From assembly GCF_013201705.1 (NCBI RefSeq), contig NZ_CP053837.1, positions 992,001-1,056,000 of the forward strand: DNA of 64,000 bases, in the 5' to 3' direction. The position numbers and the translations under genes are program-made. This DNA is from Aliarcobacter faecis (GTDB lineage: Bacteria > Campylobacterota > Campylobacteria > Campylobacterales > Arcobacteraceae). Shown here one piece after another: positions 38,410 to 48,144 of the stretch. The notes beneath the pieces were generated by a model, which was not told where the DNA came from, did not search any database, and saw nothing but the letters and a program-made list of their open reading frames with translations. Each line of letters opens with the position of its first letter. The stretch's first letter is position 1.

Positions 38410-38766
38410 ATGCAAAATATAACAATGTGGCATAACATTGCTTGTTCAAAATCAAATAGTGCAAAATGTTTTTTAGATGATAATGGTGTACAAGTTGAAA
38501 TAAGGGATTATTTGGAGAATCCACCTTCAAAAGATGAGATAAAGGAACTTTTAAAAAAATTAAATATGAGTGCAAAAAGTTTAATTAGAGAGAGTGAATC
38601 TTTATATTCTGAACTAAATATAAAAAATATAGATGATGAAGATAAGCTTATAGAAATAATAGAACAAAATCCAATTTTAATTCAAAGACCTATTTTAATA
38701 GGCAATAAAAAAGCTTTTATAGCAAGACCACCAAAAAATATAGAAGATATAATAAATGAGCTTTAA
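38410..38766 (+). CDS. ArsC-family (glutaredoxin-fold) reductase
   Basis: The 118-residue protein has the ArsC/Spx thioredoxin-like fold: WHNIACSKSNSAKCFL with the catalytic Cys in a CSKS context, EIRDYLENPPSKDEI, and LIQRPILIGNKKAFIARPPKNI with the Arg that stabilises oxyanion intermediates. Arsenate reductases of the E. coli ArsC type look like this, but no ars transporter or regulator lies nearby, so a YffB-like thiol reductase role is possible. It overlaps the next gene by 11 nt and is preceded by TTTTGGAGATAAA. Confidence 0.8.
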   Translation: MQNITMWHNIACSKSNSAKCFLDDNGVQVEIRDYLENPPSKDEIKELLKKLNMSAKSLIRESESLYSELNIKNIDDEDKLIEIIEQNPILIQRPILIGNKKAFIARPPKNIEDIINEL

Positions 38767-39121
38767 TCTAAACGAAAAACAGTTAAGAATAAGATATATA
38801 AGAGTAGTTGAGAAATTTTTAACAAGAACTATATCTTTATTAAAATTAGATGATTTTAATAGAGATTTATTTATAAAAAGAACATTTAAAAACTATGAAG
38901 ATCTAAATAAAACTCCAAAAGTAGATCTTTATTCAGATTATTATACAGGTTTAAATAGTTTTATTGAAAAAACTATCAATTTTATAAAAAATCCAAGTGA
39001 TGATTTTGTAGATGAGAGAGCAACTTTATTAAAAGATGCAAATTTACTACAAAAAGAGAAAAATAAGAGCACTTATAAAAAAGATAAACATAAAAAAGAT
39101 AGATTTGATGACGGAAACTAG
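38756..39121 (+). CDS. Conserved hypothetical protein between arsC-like and recD2 genes
   Basis: The 121-residue protein is charged and helical. A conserved-looking first half includes RYIRVVEKFLTRTISLLKLDDFNRDLF, and the basic tail (KNKSTYKKDKHKKDRFDD) looks disordered. No known domain is recognised. It overlaps the preceding gene by 11 nt and the following helicase gene by 14 nt, so all three are translated as one unit. A role with the helicase is only positional inference. Confidence 0.65.
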   Translation: MSFNLNEKQLRIRYIRVVEKFLTRTISLLKLDDFNRDLFIKRTFKNYEDLNKTPKVDLYSDYYTGLNSFIEKTINFIKNPSDDFVDERATLLKDANLLQKEKNKSTYKKDKHKKDRFDDGN

Positions 39122-41408
39122 TGAAAAAAAGTATAACTTAAGTGGGGTTTTGAAAAAAGTTCTCTATAAAAATGATGAAACAAAATATATTATTGCAGTT
39201 TTAGAAAATAATCAAAAAATTTGTGGAACATATTTCGATGCTGATATTGAAAAAATAGTAGGTGAAGAGATAATAATGAGTGGAGATTGGACAACTCATA
39301 ATAAATATGGGGTTCAATTTGAGTTTGATACTCTACAAATAAAAGAGCACGAACTTTTTTTCTTTCTTACAAAAATTGTAAAAGGATTTACTAAAAAACT
39401 TGCAAATGAGATTTTAGATAAATATAGTGAAGATGGATTGATAGAGATTTTAGAGAATAATCCAAATGAACTACTAAATTTTAAAGGAATAAAAGAGAAA
39501 AAATTAAAAACAATTTTAAGCTCTTGGCACTCTTTTAAACACTTAAGAGAACTTGGTGCTTTTTTAGGAAAATTTGGTGTAACTTCAAATTTAATTACAA
39601 AAATATATTCAACTTTTAGTGAAGTTGATAACTTAATAGAAAAAATTAAACAAAACCCATATATTCTAATAAATATAAAAGGAATAGGATTTAAAAGAGC
39701 TGATGAGATAGCAAAGTCTTTAGGAATTGACTTAAAATCAGAGTTTAGAATAAGAGCTTGTGTAAATTATACTTTAAGAGAATTTTGTGATAACAATGGA
39801 AACTCATCTATAGATAAATTTCATCTTTATAAATTATTAGATGATAGTTTGAGGTTTTCAAATGAAGAGATACTTTATGAAAATGTTTTAACAAAAATGT
39901 TAGCAAAAGAGGAGATTTATAGCACAAATCAAAATAGAGTTGCTTTATCAATGTTATATTTTGCAGAAAAAAATATTTTAGAGTTTTTTAATAGAAGAAA
40001 AGATGATAAAAATAGAAAAATTATTGAAAAATTTGATGAATATTTAAGTAAAAAACAAGAAAGTTTGGGTTTTTCTTTAAGTGATGAACAAAAAAAAGCA
40101 GTTGAACTTATAAACTCTGGAGAGAAAACTCTCTTTTTAATAGGTTATGCAGGAACAGGAAAATCGACATCAAGTAGAGCTATTTTAGAACTTTTGGAAG
40201 AGATAATGAGTTATGATGATATTATAACTATTGCACTATCAGGAATTGCAAGTCAAAGAATAAGTGATACAACAGGTTATAATTCAAGTACTATTCAAAG
40301 TCTGCTTGTAAAACATAAAGAGAAAGATTTTTTCCCATATAAAGTTATATTACTTGATGAAGCATCTATGGTAAATTCTGTTACTTTTTATCAAATTATC
40401 TCAAAAATAAGTGATGATACAATTTTTATAATTGTCGGAGATGATGGCCAGTTACCAGCTATTGGAGCTGGAAATATATTAGCTGATAGTATAAAATTTG
40501 AACTTGCACCAATATGTAAACTTACAAAAATTTATAGACAAAATGAAAATCAAGCAATTGCAATAATTGCAAATGACATTAGAAAAGGTGAATTACCAAA
40601 TTATAAAGAGGATTATGAGGATTTTAAATTTGTTGATGTCTCTATTTCAAATTATTATTCTATTAAAAACTCGTTGAGTCAAAATGAATTTTCAAATATT
40701 AGAGGTGAAAATAGTGAATATATTTTAAATAATATTTTAAATATAGCAAGTGATTATATTCAACTCTATTATGATTTTATAAAAGAGAAAAATATTGGTA
40801 AAGCTTTAACTCTTTTTCAAGTAATTACACCGATGAAAGGTGGTGTTTTAGGAGTTGAAAATTTAAATATAGAGTTACAAAGGCTCTTTAATCATACAAA
40901 AACAAAGAGTTTAAAAATAAAAGATTTTGAGTATAAATTAACAGATAAAGTAATTCATATAAAAAATGAAAATATGAAAGCCCAAACTATGAGTATGTAT
41001 AAATCAAACTCCACTGAATTTATGGAGAGAAGAGTTTATAATGGACAATTAGGACTTATAATAAAGATTGATTTTGATGAGCAAAAATGTATAGTTTTAT
41101 ATCCAAATGATGATATGGTTGTATTTTATGACTTTGATAATATTCATAATCTTTTAAATTTGGCATATTGTCTAACAATTCACAAAACTCAAGGAATGGA
41201 ATATGAAAATGCTCTAATTCCTATGACTTTTTCACACTATATTATGCATAATACAAAACTTTTATATACAGCAATTACAAGAGCTAAAAAAATGTGTTTT
41301 ATTGTTGGAGAAGAGGAAGCCTTTAAAAGTGCTTGTAAAAAAATAGAAGTAACAATAAGAGAATCAATTATAAATGATTTGTTAAGTAAAAATAATAAAA
41401 TTGAGTAA
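39108..41408 (+). CDS. RecD2-type ATP-dependent helicase
   Basis: Starting at the ATG at 39108, the protein has 766 residues. The N-terminal OB-like part (NLSGVLKKVLYKNDETKYIIAVLE) and helix-hairpin-helix segments (NIKGIGFKRADEIAKSLGI) precede the motor. The motor shows Walker A GYAGTGKST, Walker B VILLDEASMVN, VGDDGQLPAIGAGN, the ITPMKGGVLGVENLN motif and C-terminal CLTIHKTQGMEYE and YTAITRAKK. This is the RecD2 form, a 5'-3' superfamily 1B helicase acting without RecBC in repair. An upstream start at 39036 is in frame but has no site and lies inside the preceding gene. Confidence 0.9.
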   Translation: MTETSEKKYNLSGVLKKVLYKNDETKYIIAVLENNQKICGTYFDADIEKIVGEEIIMSGDWTTHNKYGVQFEFDTLQIKEHELFFFLTKIVKGFTKKLANEILDKYSEDGLIEILENNPNELLNFKGIKEKKLKTILSSWHSFKHLRELGAFLGKFGVTSNLITKIYSTFSEVDNLIEKIKQNPYILINIKGIGFKRADEIAKSLGIDLKSEFRIRACVNYTLREFCDNNGNSSIDKFHLYKLLDDSLRFSNEEILYENVLTKMLAKEEIYSTNQNRVALSMLYFAEKNILEFFNRRKDDKNRKIIEKFDEYLSKKQESLGFSLSDEQKKAVELINSGEKTLFLIGYAGTGKSTSSRAILELLEEIMSYDDIITIALSGIASQRISDTTGYNSSTIQSLLVKHKEKDFFPYKVILLDEASMVNSVTFYQIISKISDDTIFIIVGDDGQLPAIGAGNILADSIKFELAPICKLTKIYRQNENQAIAIIANDIRKGELPNYKEDYEDFKFVDVSISNYYSIKNSLSQNEFSNIRGENSEYILNNILNIASDYIQLYYDFIKEKNIGKALTLFQVITPMKGGVLGVENLNIELQRLFNHTKTKSLKIKDFEYKLTDKVIHIKNENMKAQTMSMYKSNSTEFMERRVYNGQLGLIIKIDFDEQKCIVLYPNDDMVVFYDFDNIHNLLNLAYCLTIHKTQGMEYENALIPMTFSHYIMHNTKLLYTAITRAKKMCFIVGEEEAFKSACKKIEVTIRESIINDLLSKNNKIE

Positions 41409-41496
41409 ACATATAGTTCTATCGTTACTATTTAAATAACATAAAAGCAATTTTTTTGTAATATATCCTCTAAAAAAATTAAGAGGATTTTATTTT

Positions 41497-42960
41497 ATGA
41501 TAACTTGGATGCAAAGGCATAAAAAATGGCTCGTTATTACTATTTGGATTAGTACAATAGCATTTGTTGGAGCTGGATTTGTAGGTTGGGGGTCTTATAA
41601 TTATGGATCTAAAGGTGGAGTTGTTGCTAAAGTTGGTAGTAAAGAGGTAACTATTGAAGAGTATCAACAAGAGTACTCAAATCTTTATGGTGAATACGCT
41701 AGGATGTTTGGTCCAATGTTTTCAAAAGAGTTAGCAGAGCAACTAAAATTAAAAGATATTGCATTTAAAAAAGTTTTAGAAAAAAATCTAATTATGGCAT
41801 ATGGGGATTCTATTGGTTTTATGGCAACAGATGAAGAAGTTGCAAAAGAGCTTTTAAAATATGAAGTTTTTCAAAAAGATGGAAAGTTTGATAAAGATAC
41901 TTATATAAAAGTTTTAAATCAAAATAAAATGACACCAAAAGATTTTGAAGATAATTTAAAAAATGAGATTTTATTTCAAAAGACTCAAAATTTATTTATT
42001 TTAAATCCTAGTTTAAAAGAGATTGAAAACTTAAGTAAATTATTATTTATTGAAGATGATATTACAATTAAAATTTTATCGCTAAATGATATGAAAGTAG
42101 AGATTAAACCTGAAGAGTTAAAATCATATCATGAAGCAAATAAAAATAGTTATATGAGTGAAGTTTCTTATGATTTAGAGATTAAAACTATCCCTTTAAT
42201 ATCTTCAAATTCAAGTGAAGATGAGATAAAAGTACAATATGAAAAATTTAAATCTGATTATAAATTTGAAGATGGAAGAATAAAATCTTTTGATGAAGCA
42301 AAAGAGCAAGTAATTGCTGACTTAGATGAAAAGTTTACAAAAAAAGAGGCTTTAAACTTATATTTAAAACTTAAAAAAGATGAAGAAAAGTTTGATAAAA
42401 GTGGGAATTTTGTTCAATCAAAACTTCCTTTTTTAGCTGAAAATATAGAGAAAATAAATGAAATAAAGAGTGGAGATATTACAAAACCATTCTTTGAAAA
42501 TAAGAACTATTATATAGTAAAACTTGTAGGTAAAAAACCTTCAGCTCCTCTTAGTTTTGAAGAGGCAAAAGATAAAGTTACACTTAATTTTGAAAAAGAG
42601 TTAAAATCAAAAAAACTTGATGAGATTGCAAATAGTACTTTAGAAGGATTTACAGGAGATAATATTAATAATGTTACAAGAGAATCTATTTCAAAAATAA
42701 CTAATCTTGAGCAACAAGAAGCAGCAAATTTTTTAAATCAATTATTCTCTTCGACAAAAAAAGAGGGTGTTATTAGATTGGAAAATAAAGCTGTTTTATA
42801 TAGAATCAATGACTCTAAAATGGCAAGTTATGATAAATCAAAAGATGAATTAGTAAAAAATGCAGCAATTCAAGTTCAAGAGAGTGATTTAATAAATAAT
42901 TTATTGAAAAAATTAGAAACTATGTATACAATCAAAACATCAATACAAACAAAGGAGTAA
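41497..42960 (+). CDS. PpiD/SurA-like membrane-anchored peptidyl-prolyl isomerase
   Basis: The 487-residue protein has one N-terminal membrane helix (WLVITIWISTIAFVGAGFVGWG, ~11-32), then a SurA_N-like chaperone domain (VGSKEVTIEEYQQEYSNLYGEY) and a parvulin-like region around 205-370 (SEVSYDLEIKTIPL, SGDITKPFFENKNYYIVKLVGKKP). It matches the PpiD layout: anchored in the inner membrane and facing the periplasm to assist outer-membrane protein folding. The isomerase core looks weak, so chaperone action may dominate. ftsA begins 2 nt after its stop. Confidence 0.88.
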   Translation: MITWMQRHKKWLVITIWISTIAFVGAGFVGWGSYNYGSKGGVVAKVGSKEVTIEEYQQEYSNLYGEYARMFGPMFSKELAEQLKLKDIAFKKVLEKNLIMAYGDSIGFMATDEEVAKELLKYEVFQKDGKFDKDTYIKVLNQNKMTPKDFEDNLKNEILFQKTQNLFILNPSLKEIENLSKLLFIEDDITIKILSLNDMKVEIKPEELKSYHEANKNSYMSEVSYDLEIKTIPLISSNSSEDEIKVQYEKFKSDYKFEDGRIKSFDEAKEQVIADLDEKFTKKEALNLYLKLKKDEEKFDKSGNFVQSKLPFLAENIEKINEIKSGDITKPFFENKNYYIVKLVGKKPSAPLSFEEAKDKVTLNFEKELKSKKLDEIANSTLEGFTGDNINNVTRESISKITNLEQQEAANFLNQLFSSTKKEGVIRLENKAVLYRINDSKMASYDKSKDELVKNAAIQVQESDLINNLLKKLETMYTIKTSIQTKE

Positions 42961-42962
42961 CA

Positions 42963-44342
42963 TTGAATAATATTTTAGCAATTGATTTAGGCTCTTCCGC
43001 TATTACTACAGTTATTGCAAAACATGATAATGAAAATAATATAAATATTTTAGGAACAGGAATACAAGTAAGTAATGGTATCAATAAAGGTTTAATAATA
43101 AATATTGAAGATGCCTCAAAATGTATAAGAGATGCCGTTGATATGGCAAAAAAATCAACAAATGAGCCAATTGATACTACTATTGTTTCAATCTCAGGAG
43201 CTTACTCAAAAAGTCATAGAAGTACAGGTTCTGTTAATGTTCCAAATGGACTTATTTCTGAAACAGAGATAAATCAAGTTATGCAAATGGCCCTTTATAA
43301 TGCGACAATAGTTCCAGATTATGAAGTAGTACATGTTATTCCTATGTTTTTTAAAGTTGATGATAGTGTTGAAGTTGATAATCCACTAAATATGAATGGA
43401 ACAAGACTTGAAGTTTCAGTAAATATTGTAATGTCAAAAAGAACAGCTCTAACAAATATAAAATCTGCTTTGAAAACTTCTGGAATAGATAATGTAAAAT
43501 TTGTTTTAGATTCTTATGCTTCAGCTTTGGCCGTTTTAGATGAGCAACAAAAGAAATTTGGAGCAGTTGTTGTAAATTTAGGGTCAACATCAACAGAGTT
43601 TGTCTATTTTAAAGGAAATTCAATAGTTTATAATGGATTTATTCCTGTTGGTTCAAATCATATTACAACAGATTTATCTATTATGCTTCATACTCCACCT
43701 AGTGCTGCAGAGAATATAAAACTAGAGTATGGTTCTTTAATTAAAAATTATTCAGAAAATAATGAGCTTGAAGATAGAAAAGTAAAAACTCCTAGAATTG
43801 GTGATGAAAATAGCACTTCTGAAATAGGACTTGATTCTATTCAAACTATAATTCATGCAAGAGTTGAAGAGATTTTAGTTTTAGTTAAGAAAAAATTGAA
43901 AAAAAATGCACTTTTGGATAGTACAGGTTCTGGAATAGTATTAACTGGTGGTATGACTTATCTTGATGGAATAAAAGATTTAACGAGAAAGGTTTTTGAA
44001 GGAATTCCTATTAGTATTTCAGCACCAAAACCAATCTTAAATAGTTTTGATGTAAATTTTGATGAGGCCTATATGGCTACTATTGTTGGTCTTTTAGAGT
44101 ACTCTTTAGGAAAAAATAGAAGCTATCAATTAGATTCTAGTAAAAAGCTTGTAAGACCTCTTCAAAAAGAGAGAGCTATTGATATGATAAATATGCAAAA
44201 TATGCAAAATAAAATAGCAGAACCAAAAGCAGACTCTTACTCTATAAAAGATAGTGGAGGAATGGATTTGACTCATCTTGTAAAAGAGAAGAAAAAAGAG
44301 GGGCTTGGAAAATTATTTAAAAAAGTAACGGAGTGGTTTTAA
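42963..44342 (+). CDS. ftsA: Cell division protein FtsA
   Basis: The 459-residue protein starts at a TTG just behind the AAGGAGTAACA site. The actin-like ATPase signs are ILAIDLGSSAITTVIA, the 1C domain with VSISGAYSKSH, VVVNLGSTSTEFVYF, and VLTGGMTYLDGI. The last residues LGKLFKKVTEWF form the amphipathic membrane-targeting helix that tethers FtsZ. A long Lys/Glu-rich linker precedes it. ftsZ overlaps by one base (TAATG), the common ftsA-ftsZ order. Confidence 0.97.
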   Translation: MNNILAIDLGSSAITTVIAKHDNENNINILGTGIQVSNGINKGLIINIEDASKCIRDAVDMAKKSTNEPIDTTIVSISGAYSKSHRSTGSVNVPNGLISETEINQVMQMALYNATIVPDYEVVHVIPMFFKVDDSVEVDNPLNMNGTRLEVSVNIVMSKRTALTNIKSALKTSGIDNVKFVLDSYASALAVLDEQQKKFGAVVVNLGSTSTEFVYFKGNSIVYNGFIPVGSNHITTDLSIMLHTPPSAAENIKLEYGSLIKNYSENNELEDRKVKTPRIGDENSTSEIGLDSIQTIIHARVEEILVLVKKKLKKNALLDSTGSGIVLTGGMTYLDGIKDLTRKVFEGIPISISAPKPILNSFDVNFDEAYMATIVGLLEYSLGKNRSYQLDSSKKLVRPLQKERAIDMINMQNMQNKIAEPKADSYSIKDSGGMDLTHLVKEKKKEGLGKLFKKVTEWF

Positions 44343-45487
44343 TGGAAAATAGTAACTTATTCGGAACAGCTGAAATTAAAGTAACAGAGCAGATGCCAAC
44401 AAGAGTTTTATCAAACAATCAACCAAAAATTGCAGTAATTGGAGTTGGTGGAGGTGGTTGTAATATGGTAAACCATATGATAGAAGAGGGGGCTCATAAG
44501 ATAGATTTAATTGTAGCAAATACAGACCTTCAGTCTCTTCACTCTTCTAAAGCACCTAAAAAAATAGAGTTAGGACCAAAATTAACAAAAGGTTTTGGTG
44601 CTGGAATGAATCCTGAAGTTGGAAGAGATTCAGCTATTGAGAGTTATGAAGAGATTAAAACTGTTCTAGAAGGAACAGAGATTGTTTTTGTGGCTTCTGG
44701 ATTAGGTGGAGGAACAGGAACAGGAGCAGCCGCAATTATTGCAAAAGCTGCGAAAGATGTTGGAGCTTTAACTGTTTCAGTTGTTACAAAACCTTTTGCT
44801 TGGGAAGGTAAAAAAAGAGCAGGTTTGGCAAATTTAGGACTTGAAGAGCTTAAAAAAGTAAGTGATTCTTTAATTGTTATTCCAAATGAGAAATTAAATG
44901 AGATTGTTGATGTTGGTTTAACTTTTAAAAACTCATTTAAAATAGTTGATAATGTTTTATATCAAGCAGTAATTGGAATGAGTGAAGTTATTTTAAATCC
45001 TGGACATTCAGATATTAATACAGACTTTGCAGATGTTAAAACTATTATGAAGCATAAAGGTATTGCTTTAATGGGAATTGGAAAAGGAAAAGGAGAAAAT
45101 TCTGTTCAAGATGCACTTGATAATGCAATTAACTCTCCTTTATTAGATAAAGTTCCTCTTGAAGGTGCTAAAGGAATATTAATTCACTTTAGTATGAGTC
45201 CAAATATTACACTTTTTGCAATTTCAAGTGTTATGAGTACAATTCATGATAAGTTAGATCAAAATGCAGATATTATTTTTGGAACAACTACTGATAAAAC
45301 TTTAGAAAATGATGAGATTAAAGTAACTATTATTGCTACTGGATTTGATTCAAAAAATGAAGATAGAGATCAATTAGAAGGAAATGGTGAAGAGAATGAA
45401 CAAAAGTCAGTTCCTGTTGATAGTGAAAACTATTTAGATACACCACCTCTTATGAGAGATTATAAAATTCAATATATCTTAAAGTAG
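44342..45487 (+). CDS. ftsZ: Cell division protein FtsZ
   Basis: I choose the ATG at 44342 (381 residues) since CGGAG sits 8 nt before it; a GTG at 44333 would add three codons. The tubulin-like GTPase shows AVIGVGGGGCNMVNHM, VANTDLQSL, the signature loop GLGGGTGTGAA and NFKIVDN-like T7 residues. The C-terminal peptide DTPPLMRDYK, which binds FtsA, is preceded by a short acidic linker. It polymerises into the division ring. A palindromic terminator starts right after the stop codon. Confidence 0.98.
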   Translation: MENSNLFGTAEIKVTEQMPTRVLSNNQPKIAVIGVGGGGCNMVNHMIEEGAHKIDLIVANTDLQSLHSSKAPKKIELGPKLTKGFGAGMNPEVGRDSAIESYEEIKTVLEGTEIVFVASGLGGGTGTGAAAIIAKAAKDVGALTVSVVTKPFAWEGKKRAGLANLGLEELKKVSDSLIVIPNEKLNEIVDVGLTFKNSFKIVDNVLYQAVIGMSEVILNPGHSDINTDFADVKTIMKHKGIALMGIGKGKGENSVQDALDNAINSPLLDKVPLEGAKGILIHFSMSPNITLFAISSVMSTIHDKLDQNADIIFGTTTDKTLENDEIKVTIIATGFDSKNEDRDQLEGNGEENEQKSVPVDSENYLDTPPLMRDYKIQYILK

Positions 45488-45517
45488 ATATAAAAAGGTT
45501 TTAAAACCTTTTTATAT
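45488..45517. terminator. 30-bp perfect palindromic terminator between ftsZ and the YeeE gene
   Basis: ATATAAAAAGGTTTT (45488-45502) is followed immediately by its reverse complement (45503-45517). It abuts the ftsZ stop and covers the stop codon (45512-45514) of the converging gene. A5/T5 arms would serve termination in both directions. Confidence 0.8.
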
Positions 45518-46606
45518 TTGAAAATCTATCTCTTTAGATTTTTTCTCTTTATCTTCCCACTCAAAAATAAAACACATTGCTAGTTTATCTCTTTTAAGTA
45601 GGAATTTTCCTGTAAAATAACCAGATACAAAAATAGAGATTATTGCTAAAAATGAACTAAATACTAAAGTAGAAAGTCCACTTAATCCTTGACCAACAGT
45701 ACATCCAATCGCCATAATTCCACCAACTCCCATCATAGCACCACCAATCATATTATATTTTACTTTATTGATATTTTTATTTGCCGTACATCCAAAACTA
45801 TATTTTTTATTAAATAAAGTTGAGATAAAAGTTCCAATTATTGCTCCAATAACTAGACAAACACCAAAGCTAAACTCATTTACTTGATAGTATGTAAATA
45901 GTTCTAAAGTTTTTGCACTAGGGTATACAAAACTAATAGCCTGAATTGGTATCTCTTTTTCCATACTTTCTGAACCAATATATCCAGTAATAAACCAAGA
46001 AGCACCTATTAAAAGTCCAATTATAGCACCATCATAGAGAGTAAAAACTCTTTTTAAATTTTTTGTAAACATGTACAAAAGTATAAATAAAATAGTTAAA
46101 ACAAGATAGATATTTAATTGGAAATTATCTATTATTTTAGAGGCTTCTATTAAAGTAGGATTGTTTATAAAAGGATTTACAATTTCGAATAAAATACCTT
46201 TAGTTGTAGCATATGCAAAAATTGCTATAAAAAGTAGAGTAATTAAAGCATTTGAATCACCTTGAGCAAATTTTACTATACTTCTACTACTACATCCATC
46301 CGCTATCATCATTCCAGCACCAAATAAAGCTCCACCAATTATTATTGCAATATAATTAATATCTTTTTTAAAATATGCACTTTGAGTTAAATCTAATTCA
46401 AAAATATTTGATATAACTTGAGTTGATATAATAGCAACAATCATTGCCATAATTACACTAGAAGCTCTTTTTGTAGATTTTATTTGTAAAAAATCTTTTA
46501 TACTTCCACTAAAGCAAAACTGTTTTTGTTGAGCGATAAACCCAAAAACAACTCCTAAAGCTAGACCTAGAATATTTACCAAATAATAAGTTTCTAATTC
46601 AAACAT
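45512..46606 (-). CDS. YeeE/YedE-family sulfur-compound transporter
   Basis: The 364-residue protein has about nine or ten membrane helices and the conserved cysteines of the thiosulfate transporter fold: QKQFCFSGS (Cys31), MIADGCSSRSIVKFAQG, YSFGCTANK and GCTVGQGLSGLSTL. In TsuA relatives the cysteines pass thiosulfate along the channel; other YedE proteins serve selenium metabolism. The substrate here is therefore thiosulfate or a related compound by inference. A small coiled-coil gene lies 2 nt upstream on the same strand and is likely co-transcribed. Confidence 0.85.
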   Translation of the reverse strand: MFELETYYLVNILGLALGVVFGFIAQQKQFCFSGSIKDFLQIKSTKRASSVIMAMIVAIISTQVISNIFELDLTQSAYFKKDINYIAIIIGGALFGAGMMIADGCSSRSIVKFAQGDSNALITLLFIAIFAYATTKGILFEIVNPFINNPTLIEASKIIDNFQLNIYLVLTILFILLYMFTKNLKRVFTLYDGAIIGLLIGASWFITGYIGSESMEKEIPIQAISFVYPSAKTLELFTYYQVNEFSFGVCLVIGAIIGTFISTLFNKKYSFGCTANKNINKVKYNMIGGAMMGVGGIMAIGCTVGQGLSGLSTLVFSSFLAIISIFVSGYFTGKFLLKRDKLAMCFIFEWEDKEKKSKEIDFQI

Positions 46607-46608
46607 AA

Positions 46609-46872
46609 CTATATTTCATCCTCATCTTCTCTCATATCTTCAAGATCAAGTAAGATATTATTTGCCTCTTCTTCACTTAATAAATTTTTATCTATTTGAT
46701 TTAGTGCTTCATTATAAAATTTTTTTACATCTTGCATATATTCTAACTCTATTTTTAGATTTTTATTGTTGCTATTTTCTTCTAAGAGTTTTTCTATTGC
46801 AACTATCTCTTCTTCTACTTCTATTAGAACATCTGTTTTTAAAAGTGTTTCAAGCTCTTTTATTTTACTCAA
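46609..46872 (-). CDS. Small acidic coiled-coil protein
   Basis: The 87-residue protein starts at a TTG behind GGATATATT. It is rich in Glu and Leu with heptad spacing (LETLLKTDVLIEVEEEIVAIEKLLEE) and ends in an acidic tail. No family is recognised. It is separated by 2 nt from the YeeE/YedE transporter gene on the same strand, so the two are probably one transcript. The 146-167-bp spacer upstream is extremely AT-rich and shared with the divergent metX; I see no riboswitch in it. Confidence 0.6.
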   Translation of the reverse strand: MSKIKELETLLKTDVLIEVEEEIVAIEKLLEENSNNKNLKIELEYMQDVKKFYNEALNQIDKNLLSEEEANNILLDLEDMREDEDEI

Positions 46873-47039
46873 AATATATCCTTTATTAAAATTTTAGTTA
46901 TTATATTAAAAATTACTTTTAATTATTAAAATAATAAATTAAATCTATTATTTTTTAGACAATTATGTCACTAAAAGGCTTTTTTATTTTAGTTTAGATA
47001 AACTTTAAACTTAAAAATTTGGAGAACTTGGAAAATATT

Positions 47040-48143
47040 TTGAAAATAGAGACAAAAATAGAGAAATTTAATGAACCTTTATATCTTGAGAGTGGAAGGC
47101 TTCTTGAAGAGTTTGAGATAATCTATGAAACTTATGGGACATTAAATGAAGATAAATCAAATGTAATTATTATTTGCCATGCACTTTCAGGAAGTCATCA
47201 TGCAGCAGGTCGTTATGAAAATGAAGCAAAAGCAGGTTGGTGGGATAAGTTTATTGGAGATGGAAAAGCAATAGATACTAAAAAATATTTTGTAATCTGT
47301 TCAAATAATATTGGAAGCTCTTATGGTTCAACAAGTCCACTTAGTATTAATCCTTCAACAAAAAAAGAGTATAGATTAAAATTTCCAGTTTTAACAATAT
47401 CTGATATTGTAAATGCACAAATGAAGCTTTATAAAAAGTTAGGAATTACAAATGCTCTTGCAGTAATTGGTGGAAGTATGGGTGGAATGCAAGCTCTTTG
47501 TTATGCAATAGAGCAACCAACTTTTGCAAAACATTATATTGCAATGGCATGTACAGCTTATACAAGACCTTGGGTAATAGCCCTAAATAAAATAGGAATA
47601 GAAGCAATTAGACATGACAAAGCTTTTAAAAATGGTGAGTATGATAAAGAGGATTTAAAAGTATCTGGTTTAGTTGGGCTTGCTGTTGGACGAATGGCTG
47701 GATTAATTGCTTATTTAACTCCAGCACTATTTAATAGAAAATTTGCAAGAGATTATGTAGATACAGATGGACTTTATGAACTTTTTGGAAGATTTGAGAT
47801 AGAAAAATATCTTGAACATAATTCGTATAGCTTTCCAAAGTTCTTTGATCCTTTATCATATTTATATATTTGTAAAACAATAAATATTTTTGATGCAGGA
47901 AGAAACAAAGATAAATTAGAAGACTCTTTTATGAAAATAGAGGGGAAACTTCACTTAATATCTTTTGCTGATGATATGTTATTTTTTCCACAAGAGATGG
48001 AAGAGATACGAGATATTATGGTAAAAATAGGGAAAAAAGAGCAAGTTACATATTTACAAGTAAATAGTTCTAATGGTCATGACTCATTTTTCGTTGAAGT
48101 TGATAAGTTTGAAGAGCATGTAAAAGAGATTTTAAAGGATTAA
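47040..48143 (+). CDS. metX: Homoserine O-acetyltransferase
   Basis: I favour the TTG at 47040, giving MKIETKIEKFNEPL, because GGAA lies 6 nt upstream; in-frame TTGs at 47028 and 47019 are alternatives. The alpha/beta hydrolase acetylates homoserine from acetyl-CoA for methionine synthesis by direct sulfhydrylation. The catalytic triad is visible: Ser in VIGGSMGGMQAL, Asp in SFADDMLFFP and His in NGHDSFFVE. The oxyanion segment is CHALSGSHHAAG. xseB follows 1 nt after its stop. Confidence 0.95.
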   Translation: MKIETKIEKFNEPLYLESGRLLEEFEIIYETYGTLNEDKSNVIIICHALSGSHHAAGRYENEAKAGWWDKFIGDGKAIDTKKYFVICSNNIGSSYGSTSPLSINPSTKKEYRLKFPVLTISDIVNAQMKLYKKLGITNALAVIGGSMGGMQALCYAIEQPTFAKHYIAMACTAYTRPWVIALNKIGIEAIRHDKAFKNGEYDKEDLKVSGLVGLAVGRMAGLIAYLTPALFNRKFARDYVDTDGLYELFGRFEIEKYLEHNSYSFPKFFDPLSYLYICKTINIFDAGRNKDKLEDSFMKIEGKLHLISFADDMLFFPQEMEEIRDIMVKIGKKEQVTYLQVNSSNGHDSFFVEVDKFEEHVKEILKD

Positions 48144-48144
48144 A

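Noticed and set aside
39036-39107. Upstream in-frame start for the RecD2-type helicase
   Set aside because: It lies inside the preceding gene, encodes only Lys/Ile-rich residues, and has no ribosome-binding site.
46873-47039. A methionine-linked riboswitch upstream of metX
   Set aside because: The spacer is almost pure A/T without the conserved stems or G-rich joints of SAM riboswitches.
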